Shown: positions 48,187 to 55,647 of the stretch, in pieces
Numbering within the stretch: the stretch's first letter is position 1
Layout: the number at the start of each line of letters is the position of its first letter
Notes under the pieces: model-generated
What the model was told of the DNA's origin: nothing
The model's database searches: none
What the model saw: only the letters and a program-made list of their open reading frames with translations
Made by a program: the position numbers and the translations under genes
DNA from: a virus
Length of the DNA: 64,000 bases
IMG/VR virus record: IMGVR_UViG_3300044712_000810
Span: 124,001 to 188,000 of that record
Strand: one strand, 5' to 3'

Positions 48187-48195
48187 TATAGAAAT
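48187..48195 (+). promoter_or_regulatory. Early-type TATAGAAAT motif
   Basis: TATAGAAAT 32 bases upstream of the 48228 ATG with AGGAG between. Confidence 0.8.
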
Positions 48196-48227
48196 ATTAC
48201 AGTGTATTTAACAATTAACAGGAGCTT

Positions 48228-49721
48228 ATGCATGTGAATGTGTTCGGTGAAACTCTTTTTGATATCTACAAACTCAAAAGTCCGAGCAGATATTATGCAC
48301 CATCAGATTTTAAATGCGCATTAAGAGAAAAATTAGCTGATCATGTTCCAGTCTTTGATGATTGTAATGATTTGAATTGGATGAAAAGAACTGGATATGA
48401 ATCATTTAATAGAAGAGCAGATCTTATATATGATCAGTATGATAACTTTATCACGTATGATCCTGCAAAACCATTAACTGTATTTGCATTTGAATTTTAT
48501 AATAATGGTGATTTTAATATATTTAGTGAGATTACAGATATCCTTGATTTTGATATAGATCTTAATGATATTAATGATGATGATTTCGAATTTGATAAAT
48601 TTAAACCATTCATATTCAGCGCAGTTATTGGTTGGGTATATGATGGTTTCATGAAACGTAATGTGTCATTCAATATTTCTGAATTGTCAAAATATATGCC
48701 AGTGTATGATCCTATTGCTATGTTATTCGATATGCATGAAATATGGAAAGATTATAATCAAACTGAAATTTGTAGTTATTTAGAGATTGATGAAGATAAT
48801 AAAAAATATCATGAAATTTGGAAAGAATATACGGAAATCAAAGAATGTAGATCAAAATCATACAAGGAACGCGGCGTTTGTAGCGCTTGTCATTTATATA
48901 ACTGTGATGAACATCCTTATTACTATATGGAAAGATGTGAAAATAAAAACACAGACGAGTGCATCGACTGTGATGATATTGATAACTGTATATATCGCAA
49001 AGATAAATTTCTTGATGATTTTTATAATAAATATGCTAAGAATAATGAGGATGATATGTCCGAATCAAAATCCAAAAATGGTCTTTGTGAAATATGTGGA
49101 AGTGAATTGAGTAGTAAAGTTTCTACATTCACAGACATCAATAATAATACACATGCAACATGCATAACATTTTGTGAACCATGTTCGTCGGCTTCCACAA
49201 AAGCCAAAGAAACAATAAACATTAAATGCAACAAATGTGGCGGAGATAGAGTTGCGACAAGGGACAACAAAGGTCGTCGATCACTATACTGTCACAATTG
49301 CGATAATGACGAATACTTCAACAAACACAACAACACTAACACTCAGGAGGAAGTCACCATGGCCGGTAAGATCAAAGAAGCAGCTACCAAGAACGTTGCC
49401 GATCTGAAGGACGCTGCAATCGACGTGGCCCAGATCACCGCTGCAAAGCAGGTCAACAAGCTGATCACTGTCGCTCTCAAGAAGAAGGCTCCAATCTTCC
49501 TCAAGTCCTACATGGACGAACCCATGATCCAGGCTGCTCTCGGCGTCGTCGTGACCGCCATGATCGAGCAGTACAAGCCCAACGAGATGACCGCGCGTCT
49601 GGCTTACGCCAGCAAGCAAGCCATGTTTCTGGAACTTGGCGAAACCCTCAACATCGACGGCATCATCAACGAAGCTCTTGCCGCCTTCACCGGCGAAAAG
49701 ATCAACATCGAAAAGAGCTAA
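48228..49721 (+). CDS. Zinc-finger protein continuous with a helical C-terminal protein
   Basis: A 497-residue frame with no stop. Residues 1-215 are an acidic domain of unknown type. Residues about 215-370 carry several Cys clusters (VCSACHLYNCDEH, ECIDCDDIDNC, LCEICGSEL, FCEPCSS, IKCNKCGGDR, LYCHNCDND), i.e. multiple zinc ribbons. From Met378 composition and codon use change abruptly to GC-rich, and an internal RBS and ATG (49359) are present. The product may be a fusion or two proteins may be made from one frame. Confidence 0.75.
   Translation: MHVNVFGETLFDIYKLKSPSRYYAPSDFKCALREKLADHVPVFDDCNDLNWMKRTGYESFNRRADLIYDQYDNFITYDPAKPLTVFAFEFYNNGDFNIFSEITDILDFDIDLNDINDDDFEFDKFKPFIFSAVIGWVYDGFMKRNVSFNISELSKYMPVYDPIAMLFDMHEIWKDYNQTEICSYLEIDEDNKKYHEIWKEYTEIKECRSKSYKERGVCSACHLYNCDEHPYYYMERCENKNTDECIDCDDIDNCIYRKDKFLDDFYNKYAKNNEDDMSESKSKNGLCEICGSELSSKVSTFTDINNNTHATCITFCEPCSSASTKAKETINIKCNKCGGDRVATRDNKGRRSLYCHNCDNDEYFNKHNNTNTQEEVTMAGKIKEAATKNVADLKDAAIDVAQITAAKQVNKLITVALKKKAPIFLKSYMDEPMIQAALGVVVTAMIEQYKPNEMTARLAYASKQAMFLELGETLNIDGIINEALAAFTGEKINIEKS
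49359..49721 (+). CDS. Internal-start helical protein (nested, same frame)
   Basis: A 120-residue product starting at an ATG with CAGGAGG eleven bases upstream, in frame with the 48228 gene. The sequence is a helical Ala/Lys-rich protein (MAGKIKEAATKNVADLKDAA, APIFLKSYMDEPMIQAAL, KQAMFLELGETLNIDGII). Third positions are strongly G/C, as in the 31868, 39003 and 58853 genes, while the upstream zinc-finger part is AT-rich. This suggests a separately expressed, abundant protein to which an upstream frame became joined. Confidence 0.7.
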   Translation: MAGKIKEAATKNVADLKDAAIDVAQITAAKQVNKLITVALKKKAPIFLKSYMDEPMIQAALGVVVTAMIEQYKPNEMTARLAYASKQAMFLELGETLNIDGIINEALAAFTGEKINIEKS

Positions 49722-49724
49722 GCT

Positions 49725-50186
49725 GTGGCAGGCTTTCCTGAAAAGTATAGCACTTCCAATAGTCGTCTTAATCTTAAGAAGACGGATGCGGAAGCTCATC
49801 CAATCAAACGTGTTACTTATATAGACACAGAGTCAGGATATCAACTTTCCCTGTGGAGTAGCTCATCCGTATACGTACGGTGTGAACCTCCATTTCCTTC
49901 GGGATATGAAAATAAGGACTATGATACTCATCGTCCTAATAGCAAAGAAAGAAAATCAGCAATTATCGCTGAACTTCTGACACTCAAAGGTGTCACAGAA
50001 ATTACATCGTATGAAGGAATTCGTACTTTGGATTTCAATCTTACACGATATGCAGATGCAGATAAACTCATCGGTGAAATTATCGAGATATTCTCGAAAC
50101 ACTACAAACCAATGAGTTTCTATAAAAAAGAAGAACCATGCGAATGTTGCGGACAAACCTGGAAAGGTGGCAAAAGACGCTGGTAA
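49725..50186 (+). CDS. Hypothetical protein with C-terminal Cys knuckle
   Basis: A 153-residue protein starting at a GTG four bases after the previous stop. Central alpha/beta domain (ITSYEGIRTLDFNLTRYADA) and a C-terminal EPCECCGQTWKGGKRRW that could bind zinc. No family recognised. Confidence 0.7.
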   Translation: MAGFPEKYSTSNSRLNLKKTDAEAHPIKRVTYIDTESGYQLSLWSSSSVYVRCEPPFPSGYENKDYDTHRPNSKERKSAIIAELLTLKGVTEITSYEGIRTLDFNLTRYADADKLIGEIIEIFSKHYKPMSFYKKEEPCECCGQTWKGGKRRW

Positions 50187-50197
50187 TATAAATTTTA

Positions 50198-50232
50198 GGG
50201 GGTCGAAAGACCCCCGCTATTTTTTTTATTTT
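50198..50232 (+). terminator. Rho-independent terminator
   Basis: GGGGGTC-GAAA-GACCCCC followed by GCTATTTTTTTTATTTT. Confidence 0.92.
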
Positions 50233-50243
50233 CTTTAATTACA

Positions 50244-50252
50244 TATAGAAAT
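50244..50252 (+). promoter_or_regulatory. Early-type TATAGAAAT motif
   Basis: TATAGAAAT 24 bases upstream of GGAGG of the 50291 gene. Confidence 0.8.
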
Positions 50253-50290
50253 TGACGTATTAAAACTAACACATGGAGGTTATGTTCAAC

Positions 50291-50983
50291 ATGCCAGTTA
50301 TGACATCTGACACTACTGTAATTAAACATGAGATTTTTAATTACACAGTAAACAACTTACTGGATAAAACATATAAATACTACGTTGATTTGAATTCTGG
50401 ACCTGGATATGACAGATGGAAAAGAGCATTGTCTCCAATCATGACATTGGAAGCAGCCATTCGCAATGGCATTAAGTCGCTTAGATGTTTTCTTTGTGAA
50501 ATTGACGAAGATGCACAAAAAAAACTTCATCAACATACACAAGCATATCCTTACCACATTCGGATTCTTCCTGATCAGAAAGAAATCGTCGAGTATAACA
50601 TACCCAAAGTTCGGGGTCTGGTATATTCAGATGATAACGGCATCGCTGATTTTAATTTGTTGCATGAAATGTCGAAAAATCCTAAACTGGATATTTTGAT
50701 TCATTTGCAACACGTTTCAATTGCGCGAATTGCCGGAAGAAAAACCATACGAAACAAACATGAAAAGAAAGAGGCATTAGTTTACCTCGACATGTTGAAT
50801 CGTAAACATTGGTACATTCGCTATTTTGGCCCACGGGTCATGGTGTTTGGAACCAATGTTAAAACGAACAACTTGAGTAAGTATTATCACTTCCAAAGTG
50901 AAGTTGGACAAATACTGTTTAAGAAATTGAACAGCAAGAATGCTACGGCCGAAGATTATAAACTCCTCGATCAAGTGGCATAG
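50291..50983 (+). CDS. Hypothetical early protein
   Basis: A 230-residue soluble protein. Start choice is open: ATG at 50291 is about 11 bases from GGAGG, ATG at 50282 only 3 bases, ATG at 50273 overlaps it. Basic, alpha/beta composition (RDGIKSL-like, HIRILPDQKEIVEYNIPKV, NRKHWYIRYFGPRVMVFG). No family recognised. Co-transcribed with the next gene. Confidence 0.7.
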   Translation: MPVMTSDTTVIKHEIFNYTVNNLLDKTYKYYVDLNSGPGYDRWKRALSPIMTLEAAIRNGIKSLRCFLCEIDEDAQKKLHQHTQAYPYHIRILPDQKEIVEYNIPKVRGLVYSDDNGIADFNLLHEMSKNPKLDILIHLQHVSIARIAGRKTIRNKHEKKEALVYLDMLNRKHWYIRYFGPRVMVFGTNVKTNNLSKYYHFQSEVGQILFKKLNSKNATAEDYKLLDQVA

Positions 50984-50991
50984 GAGGCATG

Positions 50992-51246
50992 ATGAGAGAG
51001 TTGAAGAGTGATGAAGAGTTGTATGAACTTGCATCTTTAAAAGGTGTAATCGGCGTTCCAACACAACCAACATGGGAACCATTTGCAGTTTCTTTCGATC
51101 AAAAGAAGCAATGGATCACCATCTACATGCCAAAAAAAGGACCACATTTCATTGGTCTTGAGAAACTTGATCTTGATCGGATGAAAGACATTTTGTCCGA
51201 TAAACGTGATAACTGGCCTTACTACAGGCTCTTTTACATGGAGTAA
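50992..51246 (+). CDS. Hypothetical early protein
   Basis: An 84-residue alpha/beta protein (WEPFAVSFDQKKQWITIYM, LDLDRMKDILSDKRDNW). GGAGG lies four bases before this ATG; an ATG at 50989 is too close to it. Confidence 0.7.
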   Translation: MRELKSDEELYELASLKGVIGVPTQPTWEPFAVSFDQKKQWITIYMPKKGPHFIGLEKLDLDRMKDILSDKRDNWPYYRLFYME

Positions 51247-51256
51247 TCAAGATAGT

Positions 51257-51290
51257 AAAGGCCCTTCGGGGCCTTACTTTTTATTTTTAT
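51257..51290 (+). terminator. Rho-independent terminator
   Basis: AAGGCCC-TTCG-GGGCCTT followed by ACTTTTTATTTTTAT. Confidence 0.9.
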
Positions 51291-51304
51291 ATTCTTAAAT
51301 TTTA

Positions 51305-51313
51305 TATAGAAAT
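51305..51313 (+). promoter_or_regulatory. Early-type TATAGAAAT motif of a non-coding unit
   Basis: TATAGAAAT followed after 10 bases by a structured, non-coding stretch that ends in a strong terminator (51398-51430). Confidence 0.82.
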
Positions 51314-51317
51314 ATAC

Positions 51318-51432
51318 TTTACAGGAGGTAGGAAACTATCCTCCTACTGGAGCCGCAACAGGATAATTGCGGTAGGTCGAGGAGAAATTCTCGGTCGGAG
51401 GGCGGGCATGGTCCCGCCCTCTCTTTTTAATT
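51318..51432 (+). ncRNA. Structured small RNA between early promoter and terminator
   Basis: About 115 bases with no credible frame. Four hairpins in a row: 51323-51345 (AGGAGGTAG-GAAA-CTATCCTCCT, 9 bp with a GNRA loop and one bulged base); 51353-51372 (CCGCAA/TTGCGG); a small arm around 51378-51393; and the terminator. The first stem hides an AGGAGG and exposes, if opened, CCTCCT, which is complementary to Shine-Dalgarno sequences. It could be a regulatory RNA acting on phage or host mRNAs, or a leader for the 51448 gene beyond the terminator. Confidence 0.65.
51398..51432 (+). terminator. Strong terminator of the small RNA
   Basis: GAGGGCGGG-CATGGT-CCCGCCCTC followed by TCTTTTTAATTTT; 9 perfect GC-rich pairs. 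Confidence 0.92.
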
Positions 51433-51447
51433 TTAAAGGAGAATACC

Positions 51448-51882
51448 ATGGCTAATCAGAACATGCTTGAGAATGCAATTCGTATTGCAGTAACAGCACA
51501 TGCTGGACAATTTGACAAGGGTGGGAATCCTTATATTCTTCATCCTCTTCATGTTATGGAACAGATGGATACCGAAGAAGAGAAAGTCGTTGCAGTTCTT
51601 CATGATGTTATTGAAGATACAAATATGGATGAAGATACACTTAGAGCGGCTGGCATTTCGGATGTATGTCTGGATGCAATTAAGTTGCTTACAAAAAAGC
51701 CTGATACTGAATATCAGAAGTATATAATTAATATTAAACGTAATGAAATTGCACGGAAAGTTAAGCTTGCAGACATGCGGCATAACTCTGATCTTACTCG
51801 CATTCATGTCATCGAAGAAAAACATCTCAAGATGATTAAGAAGTATCACTGGGCAACACTCGTTTTACGTGGGGAGGCATGA
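51448..51882 (+). CDS. HD-domain (p)ppGpp hydrolase-like protein
   Basis: A 144-residue enzyme of the RelA/SpoT HD type. Metal-ligand pattern: H18 (TAHAGQFDKGGNPYILHPLHV), H52-D53 with E56-D57 (AVLHDVIEDTNM) and a late Asp in VKLADMRHNSDL. The length fits a small alarmone hydrolase without synthetase. It would lower (p)ppGpp in the infected cell and keep rRNA and growth functions on; nucleotide pyrophosphate substrates are an alternative. It is first in a long operon with no TATAGAAAT directly upstream, so it depends on read-through of the terminator at 51398-51432. Confidence 0.88.
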   Translation: MANQNMLENAIRIAVTAHAGQFDKGGNPYILHPLHVMEQMDTEEEKVVAVLHDVIEDTNMDEDTLRAAGISDVCLDAIKLLTKKPDTEYQKYIINIKRNEIARKVKLADMRHNSDLTRIHVIEEKHLKMIKKYHWATLVLRGEA

Positions 51883-51883
51883 T

Positions 51884-52099
51884 ATGCGTTATTTGTTAGT
51901 ATTACTTGTATTGTTTTCACTTTCTGGTTGTAATGAAGATGCAACCAGACGTGATTGCATTAAACGAATGACAGAAGCAATGTCAATTGAAAGTAATACC
52001 AAGACACTTATTGGTAGTGATATTAAATACAGACCACTTACAGATGAAGATCGTAAGTGGATCATGCAATCTTGTGAAGGAAAGAAGGATGGCAAATAA
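51884..52099 (+). CDS. Small lipoprotein
   Basis: A 71-residue protein with a lipoprotein signal (LLVLLVLFSLSGC, Cys about 16). Start at 51884, GGGGAGG upstream. The mature part is acidic with one more Cys. It could modify the envelope, e.g. for superinfection exclusion; this is a guess from its form. Confidence 0.75.
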   Translation: MRYLLVLLVLFSLSGCNEDATRRDCIKRMTEAMSIESNTKTLIGSDIKYRPLTDEDRKWIMQSCEGKKDGK

Positions 52100-52283
52100 T
52101 TGTCAGAAGTTAATTATAACTAAATTTTTATGTATGAATCCATATGATGATAAATGTGATGGATATTTTAGTACAAATGAAGATGGTAAATGTTCAAGTT
52201 GTTATATTGAACTTGAACTGTCCAAATGCTGTAATAAAAAGATGATGGAGGAGGCAACTATTGCTGGCAGCAAAAGTGTGTAA
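52089..52283 (+). CDS. Small Cys-rich protein
   Basis: A 64-residue protein with zinc-ribbon-like Cys spacing (FLCMNPYDDKCDGYF, KCSSCYIELE, KCCNKK). Overlaps the lipoprotein gene end by 11 bases. Confidence 0.68.
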   Translation: MANNCQKLIITKFLCMNPYDDKCDGYFSTNEDGKCSSCYIELELSKCCNKKMMEEATIAGSKSV

Positions 52284-52827
52284 TCATTGTTTTGATTACG
52301 CAACACGTCATAATATTGACGTTAGTGATATTTATGAAGTATATGATCTTATGAAATCATATATGAAAAAGAAAACTATGATGCTCAAGAAGTTTAAGAT
52401 CTTCGAGCAAATAAACTATGGAAATGATTCCGATATTAAGTTAGTTAAGATACATCAAGAGAATTACTTTGATAAAACACGTTTAAAGATACTTCGTAAA
52501 CTTCGTAAGTTATACCCAATAACGGTGTTATACTTACTTCGTGATGGTGAAATATATAATAACATATGTTTTGCATTATTTGCAAGACTTGGTGGAAATG
52601 ATTATATCGATGGATTGAAAAATATGTATGTTAAGTATGTTAAATTAGATATACACACCACATATAAACTTAAGAAAATTTCCATTATACGTGAACATAA
52701 TATTAAAAAGATGAAAATATTAACACCAGAAAGATACATAGAACTTGCAACAGCAATGAACTTTAAGTTAATTAAGTTTCGTGAGCATATTGAGAACTGT
52801 TTACACGGAGACTGCTATGACATATGA
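52261..52827 (+). CDS. Hypothetical early protein
   Basis: A 188-residue basic protein. A TTG at 52261 with GGAGGAGG nine bases upstream is the best start; it overlaps the previous gene by 23 bases. C7-x2-C10 near the start and a C-terminal CLHGDC. Helical, Lys-rich middle (DKTRLKILRKLRKLYPI). No family recognised. Confidence 0.65.
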   Translation: MLAAKVCNHCFDYATRHNIDVSDIYEVYDLMKSYMKKKTMMLKKFKIFEQINYGNDSDIKLVKIHQENYFDKTRLKILRKLRKLYPITVLYLLRDGEIYNNICFALFARLGGNDYIDGLKNMYVKYVKLDIHTTYKLKKISIIREHNIKKMKILTPERYIELATAMNFKLIKFREHIENCLHGDCYDI

Positions 52828-53128
52828 TATTCCTGATATTATACATAGAAAATGGCAAACACAAGTCGAATTCCATTGTGATAAATGTGAATTATTGACT
52901 ATATATCATATGAATAATAATGATGATTTAATAACAGTAGAATGTGAACATTGTAAAAATAAATATTCATTTTGTATTCCACCATATAATAAATGGATGT
53001 ATAATAGATGTGAAAATTATACACATACAAAGTTCTGCCGTGATAATAACTTATTTACGGCCGAAGGTTATGAATCATTTCATAATGTTCAACTATCAGA
53101 AGAAATTAAAAGGAGGTTCTTTAAGTGA
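52817..53128 (+). CDS. Zinc-ribbon early protein
   Basis: A 103-residue protein. C-x2-C (FHCDKCELL) and C-x2-C (VECEHCKNKY) about 20 residues apart form a zinc ribbon; two further Cys follow. GGAG lies upstream. Function unknown. Confidence 0.72.
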   Translation: MTYDIPDIIHRKWQTQVEFHCDKCELLTIYHMNNNDDLITVECEHCKNKYSFCIPPYNKWMYNRCENYTHTKFCRDNNLFTAEGYESFHNVQLSEEIKRRFFK

Positions 53129-53523
53129 CATATAAGAAAGCACACAGATGGTATCGTATTTTAACAGATACACTATCAAAGGATTTCCCATTCAGAGAGT
53201 ATCTATTGATATCCTTGCAAAATGATTTAGCAAAATGGCATGAACGAGGTAATAAACTCAATCGGCCTAATAAAAAAACATCAGCAATATTACAGTATAT
53301 TGATAATGTTAAAATGAATATAGAACAATATAAAATTATTGAAGTGTATGATAATATTTTGAGAAAAACATCGGGATTAGATTCGATAAAAAAATGTGAG
53401 GAATGGTCAGTAGTTCAAGCTAAGTTTGGTATTAATGAATATGTCGAAATGTTTGGACTGAATGGTCCTATATTAAAGCAGTATTCTGCTGAATTACAGA
53501 AACTCGCAATAGTGTATATATGA
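53125..53523 (+). CDS. Hypothetical protein with family-like C-terminal helix
   Basis: A 132-residue protein with GTG start and AGGAGG nine bases upstream. Mostly helical. The C-terminus (YSAELQKLAIVYI) is a variant of the expanded family's QK-x-L-hydrophobic end. Its stop overlaps the next ATG by 4 bases. Confidence 0.68.
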   Translation: MTYKKAHRWYRILTDTLSKDFPFREYLLISLQNDLAKWHERGNKLNRPNKKTSAILQYIDNVKMNIEQYKIIEVYDNILRKTSGLDSIKKCEEWSVVQAKFGINEYVEMFGLNGPILKQYSAELQKLAIVYI

Positions 53524-53882
53524 AAAAGAAGAAGAAAACATTTAAGATATCATTAAGGATACTTAAACGTAATAATAAAATTTATATAATGATTCCTGAT
53601 AGTTTATGCAAATGTGGGTTCTATATAATTAAAGATGATATATCACAATATGATACTTGGCTTAATATAATATCAACAAAAGAATCAAAAGATAATCAAA
53701 TATGTTCACTGATGAGAAATATTGCATCACAAATATCAAAATTAGGAGTTGAAAATTGCGAAGGGATTCTTAATGATCTTATGTATGATCTAAATAGATT
53801 TGAAATAACATTAGATGAACGTATTGCCAAACTTATGGCAATACAAAATCAACTTAATAACAAAGAAAGACCCGGAGGTTAA
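53520..53882 (+). CDS. Hypothetical early protein, contains repeated helix
   Basis: A 120-residue protein with a basic N-terminus (MKKKKKTFKISLRILKR). Its C-terminal segment LDERIAKLMAIQNQLN is repeated almost exactly in the next gene, due to a 33-bp identical DNA repeat. Confidence 0.7.
   Translation: MKKKKKTFKISLRILKRNNKIYIMIPDSLCKCGFYIIKDDISQYDTWLNIISTKESKDNQICSLMRNIASQISKLGVENCEGILNDLMYDLNRFEITLDERIAKLMAIQNQLNNKERPGG
53817..53849 (+). repeat. 33-bp direct repeat, copy 1
   Basis: Begins GAACGTATTGCC and ends CAATACAAAAT. It is identical to 54027-54059; with five more upstream bases the match is 38 of 39. It codes the ERIAKLMAIQN segment in both genes. Confidence 0.9.
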
Positions 53883-53885
53883 GTC

Positions 53886-54128
53886 ATGTCACTCACACTG
53901 GCACTCGAAGTTAATGAAGACAATGAACCTATTGTCAAGATTGTGGATGGTCGTGAGTGGGATACTCTCGAGTATCTCATTCGCACTCAAGATGAAGTTA
54001 ATGAAGAAATGGAAATGCCATTAGAAGAACGTATTGCCAAACTTATGGCAATACAAAATACTCTTAATGTCATGTCCGATGAACTTCAAGAAAAGATAAG
54101 AGATCTTCGTGATCAATCCACTTCCTAG
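53886..54128 (+). CDS. Small acidic early protein, contains repeated helix
   Basis: An 80-residue protein (LALEVNEDNEPIVKIVDGRE) whose middle helix LEERIAKLMAIQNTLN duplicates the end of the previous gene. GGAGG precedes by nine bases. Confidence 0.7.
   Translation: MSLTLALEVNEDNEPIVKIVDGREWDTLEYLIRTQDEVNEEMEMPLEERIAKLMAIQNTLNVMSDELQEKIRDLRDQSTS
54027..54059 (+). repeat. 33-bp direct repeat, copy 2
   Basis: Identical to 53817-53849, same strand, 210 bases apart. Confidence 0.9.
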
Positions 54129-54411
54129 AAAAGATCGTAAAGTTGATGCATTTAGAGAATGGACTTATATATCAATTAAGTTCAATCAATATGTTACTGT
54201 AACTGCAACGATATATAAAAATCATAGAAGAAAAGATACTCTACAAGTAGCTTGTAGAAATACAAAAAAGAAACATAAAGAAAATATGCCTTATACACCA
54301 TATAAAGAAATTAAAAAACCATTGAAGTTTTTTATGACAGTAGTATTTAGAAACTTAACATCAAGACAACAGAAGTTAGTGACTAAAGCACTATTGGAGT
54401 ATGTCATATGA
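54109..54411 (+). CDS. Basic protein of the expanded family type
   Basis: A 100-residue basic protein with a GTG start inside the preceding gene (20-base overlap). The end (SRQQKLVTKALLEYVI) matches the family C-terminal helix. 4-base overlap with the next gene. Confidence 0.62.
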   Translation: MINPLPRKDRKVDAFREWTYISIKFNQYVTVTATIYKNHRRKDTLQVACRNTKKKHKENMPYTPYKEIKKPLKFFMTVVFRNLTSRQQKLVTKALLEYVI

Positions 54412-54701
54412 TTGTAGGAACTTTTCCTGGTAAAATGCCTATTAATTACATTGAAGTAATTGCAGAAGATGGAACTATATATGCAATCAATAAAGATAAT
54501 GGCGCAATATACATTAAGAAATATGTAATTGATGTTGATAATGATAGTAATCGTATGCGTGGGCGTCCCGCAGTGGATGGACCAGGAAGATTTGAATACA
54601 AACAAGTATTACCAAATAAATTTTTGAATACTGTATTGCCGAATATTAAGGATGAAGATCTTAAACTTGAAGTTACTAAGATAATCGTGAGGAATATATA
54701 G
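54408..54701 (+). CDS. Small protein of the expanded family
   Basis: A 97-residue protein. Beta-type N-terminal half (YIEVIAEDGTIYAINKDNGA) and C-terminal IKDEDLKLEVTKIIVRNI, a clear family end (acidic-D-hydrophobic ... K-hydrophobic-hydrophobic). Confidence 0.7.
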   Translation: MIVGTFPGKMPINYIEVIAEDGTIYAINKDNGAIYIKKYVIDVDNDSNRMRGRPAVDGPGRFEYKQVLPNKFLNTVLPNIKDEDLKLEVTKIIVRNI

Positions 54702-54708
54702 GTGCATT

Positions 54709-54900
54709 ATGGCATCAAAACGTCATCAAAGAAGAAGACAATGTGGTAATAAACGTAAATATGATACGCCAGATCAAGCATTTTATATGATGAATCACAT
54801 CTTCGGTGGTAATAGTGGTATATACAAATGTCCATTTTGTAATAAATGGCATATTGGACGTACACCGAGAAAGAGATTACAATGGAAAGATGCAATATAA
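54709..54900 (+). CDS. Small zinc-finger-like protein
   Basis: A 63-residue basic protein with C-x2-C-x2-W-H (YKCPFCNKWHIGR) and an earlier Cys (RQCGNKRKY): the pattern of a C2H2/C2HC-type finger often seen in phages and plasmids. Possible nucleic-acid binding. Confidence 0.72.
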   Translation: MASKRHQRRRQCGNKRKYDTPDQAFYMMNHIFGGNSGIYKCPFCNKWHIGRTPRKRLQWKDAI

Positions 54901-55115
54901 CATCATTTCAAGTTATAGTTGATAAAATAACTTGTTACATTCAAATCAATAATGAAGATTATCAAATTATACTTAATAAAGTATATAAATTTTTACCTAG
55001 TAATAAACTTAAATGGGAAATTATAGATTTTGATAAGTTTATAGATATGATTGATATGTGCGATTCATCTAAAGAAAAAACAGAATTGTTAAGATATCTA
55101 ATTGAAAACATTTAG
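54882..55115 (+). CDS. Small protein of the expanded family
   Basis: A 77-residue protein with start at 54882 (overlap of 19 bases). Ends MIDMCDSSKEKTELLRYLIENI. GAGA-rich weak RBS. Confidence 0.62.
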   Translation: MERCNITSFQVIVDKITCYIQINNEDYQIILNKVYKFLPSNKLKWEIIDFDKFIDMIDMCDSSKEKTELLRYLIENI

Positions 55116-55124
55116 GAGGTACAC

Positions 55125-55295
55125 GTGAGAGTAACAGTTGGCGCAAGCAAATCAGTGAAGATCAAAGAGTTTTCACTGAATGGAATTGCTGATGCACTAA
55201 TCAAGTTATTTACAAACGGTTTAAGACTTCGTGTTCATGTAGGACAGACTGTCTTAAACACAACAAAGAAAAAGAAATGCCGTCTTACGAAGTAA
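55125..55295 (+). CDS. Small basic protein
   Basis: A 56-residue protein with GTG start, AGGAGG six bases upstream. Basic with a Lys-rich end (NTTKKKKCRLTK). Function unknown. It overlaps the next gene by 19 bases. Confidence 0.65.
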   Translation: MRVTVGASKSVKIKEFSLNGIADALIKLFTNGLRLRVHVGQTVLNTTKKKKCRLTK

Positions 55296-55477
55296 GAATT
55301 CCATTTAAAGAAACAGGTGACATGGTCACTTATGTTGATGCGGATGATGAACAAGATGCAATCAACAAAGGATATGAAAAGATCAAACGTGGTTGTCCAC
55401 ATGCAAAGAAAGATGCTATAGTCGAGAAAGCCAAAACAAAGGAGGTTCCACCTTGGCCAGAGAAAAAGTCAAAATAA
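55277..55477 (+). CDS. Small early protein
   Basis: A 66-residue protein (SYEVRIPFKETGDMVTYVDA, EQDAINKGYEKIKRG) resembling the small DUF-type phage proteins with a strand-strand-helix plan. No family named. Confidence 0.68.
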   Translation: MPSYEVRIPFKETGDMVTYVDADDEQDAINKGYEKIKRGCPHAKKDAIVEKAKTKEVPPWPEKKSK

Positions 55478-55647
55478 CTGATTTCCTGTCAAAAGATGAA
55501 ATTGAAAATCTTATGCAAATTGCAAGAAAGAAAGATAAAAATAACAATCCTCATTGTGAACATTGTGAAGATCTTCGTGATATCATTGATATCCAAACAA
55601 AGATAATTCATGGTCTTTTGGAGATCGTCAATGCTGATAATACATGA
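55453..55647 (+). CDS. Small protein with CxxC, TTG start
   Basis: A 64-residue protein. TTG at 55453 with AAAGGAGG seven bases upstream is the likely start. HCEHCEDLRDIID suggests a metal site or a turn. Overlaps both neighbours. Confidence 0.62.
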   Translation: MAREKVKITDFLSKDEIENLMQIARKKDKNNNPHCEHCEDLRDIIDIQTKIIHGLLEIVNADNT

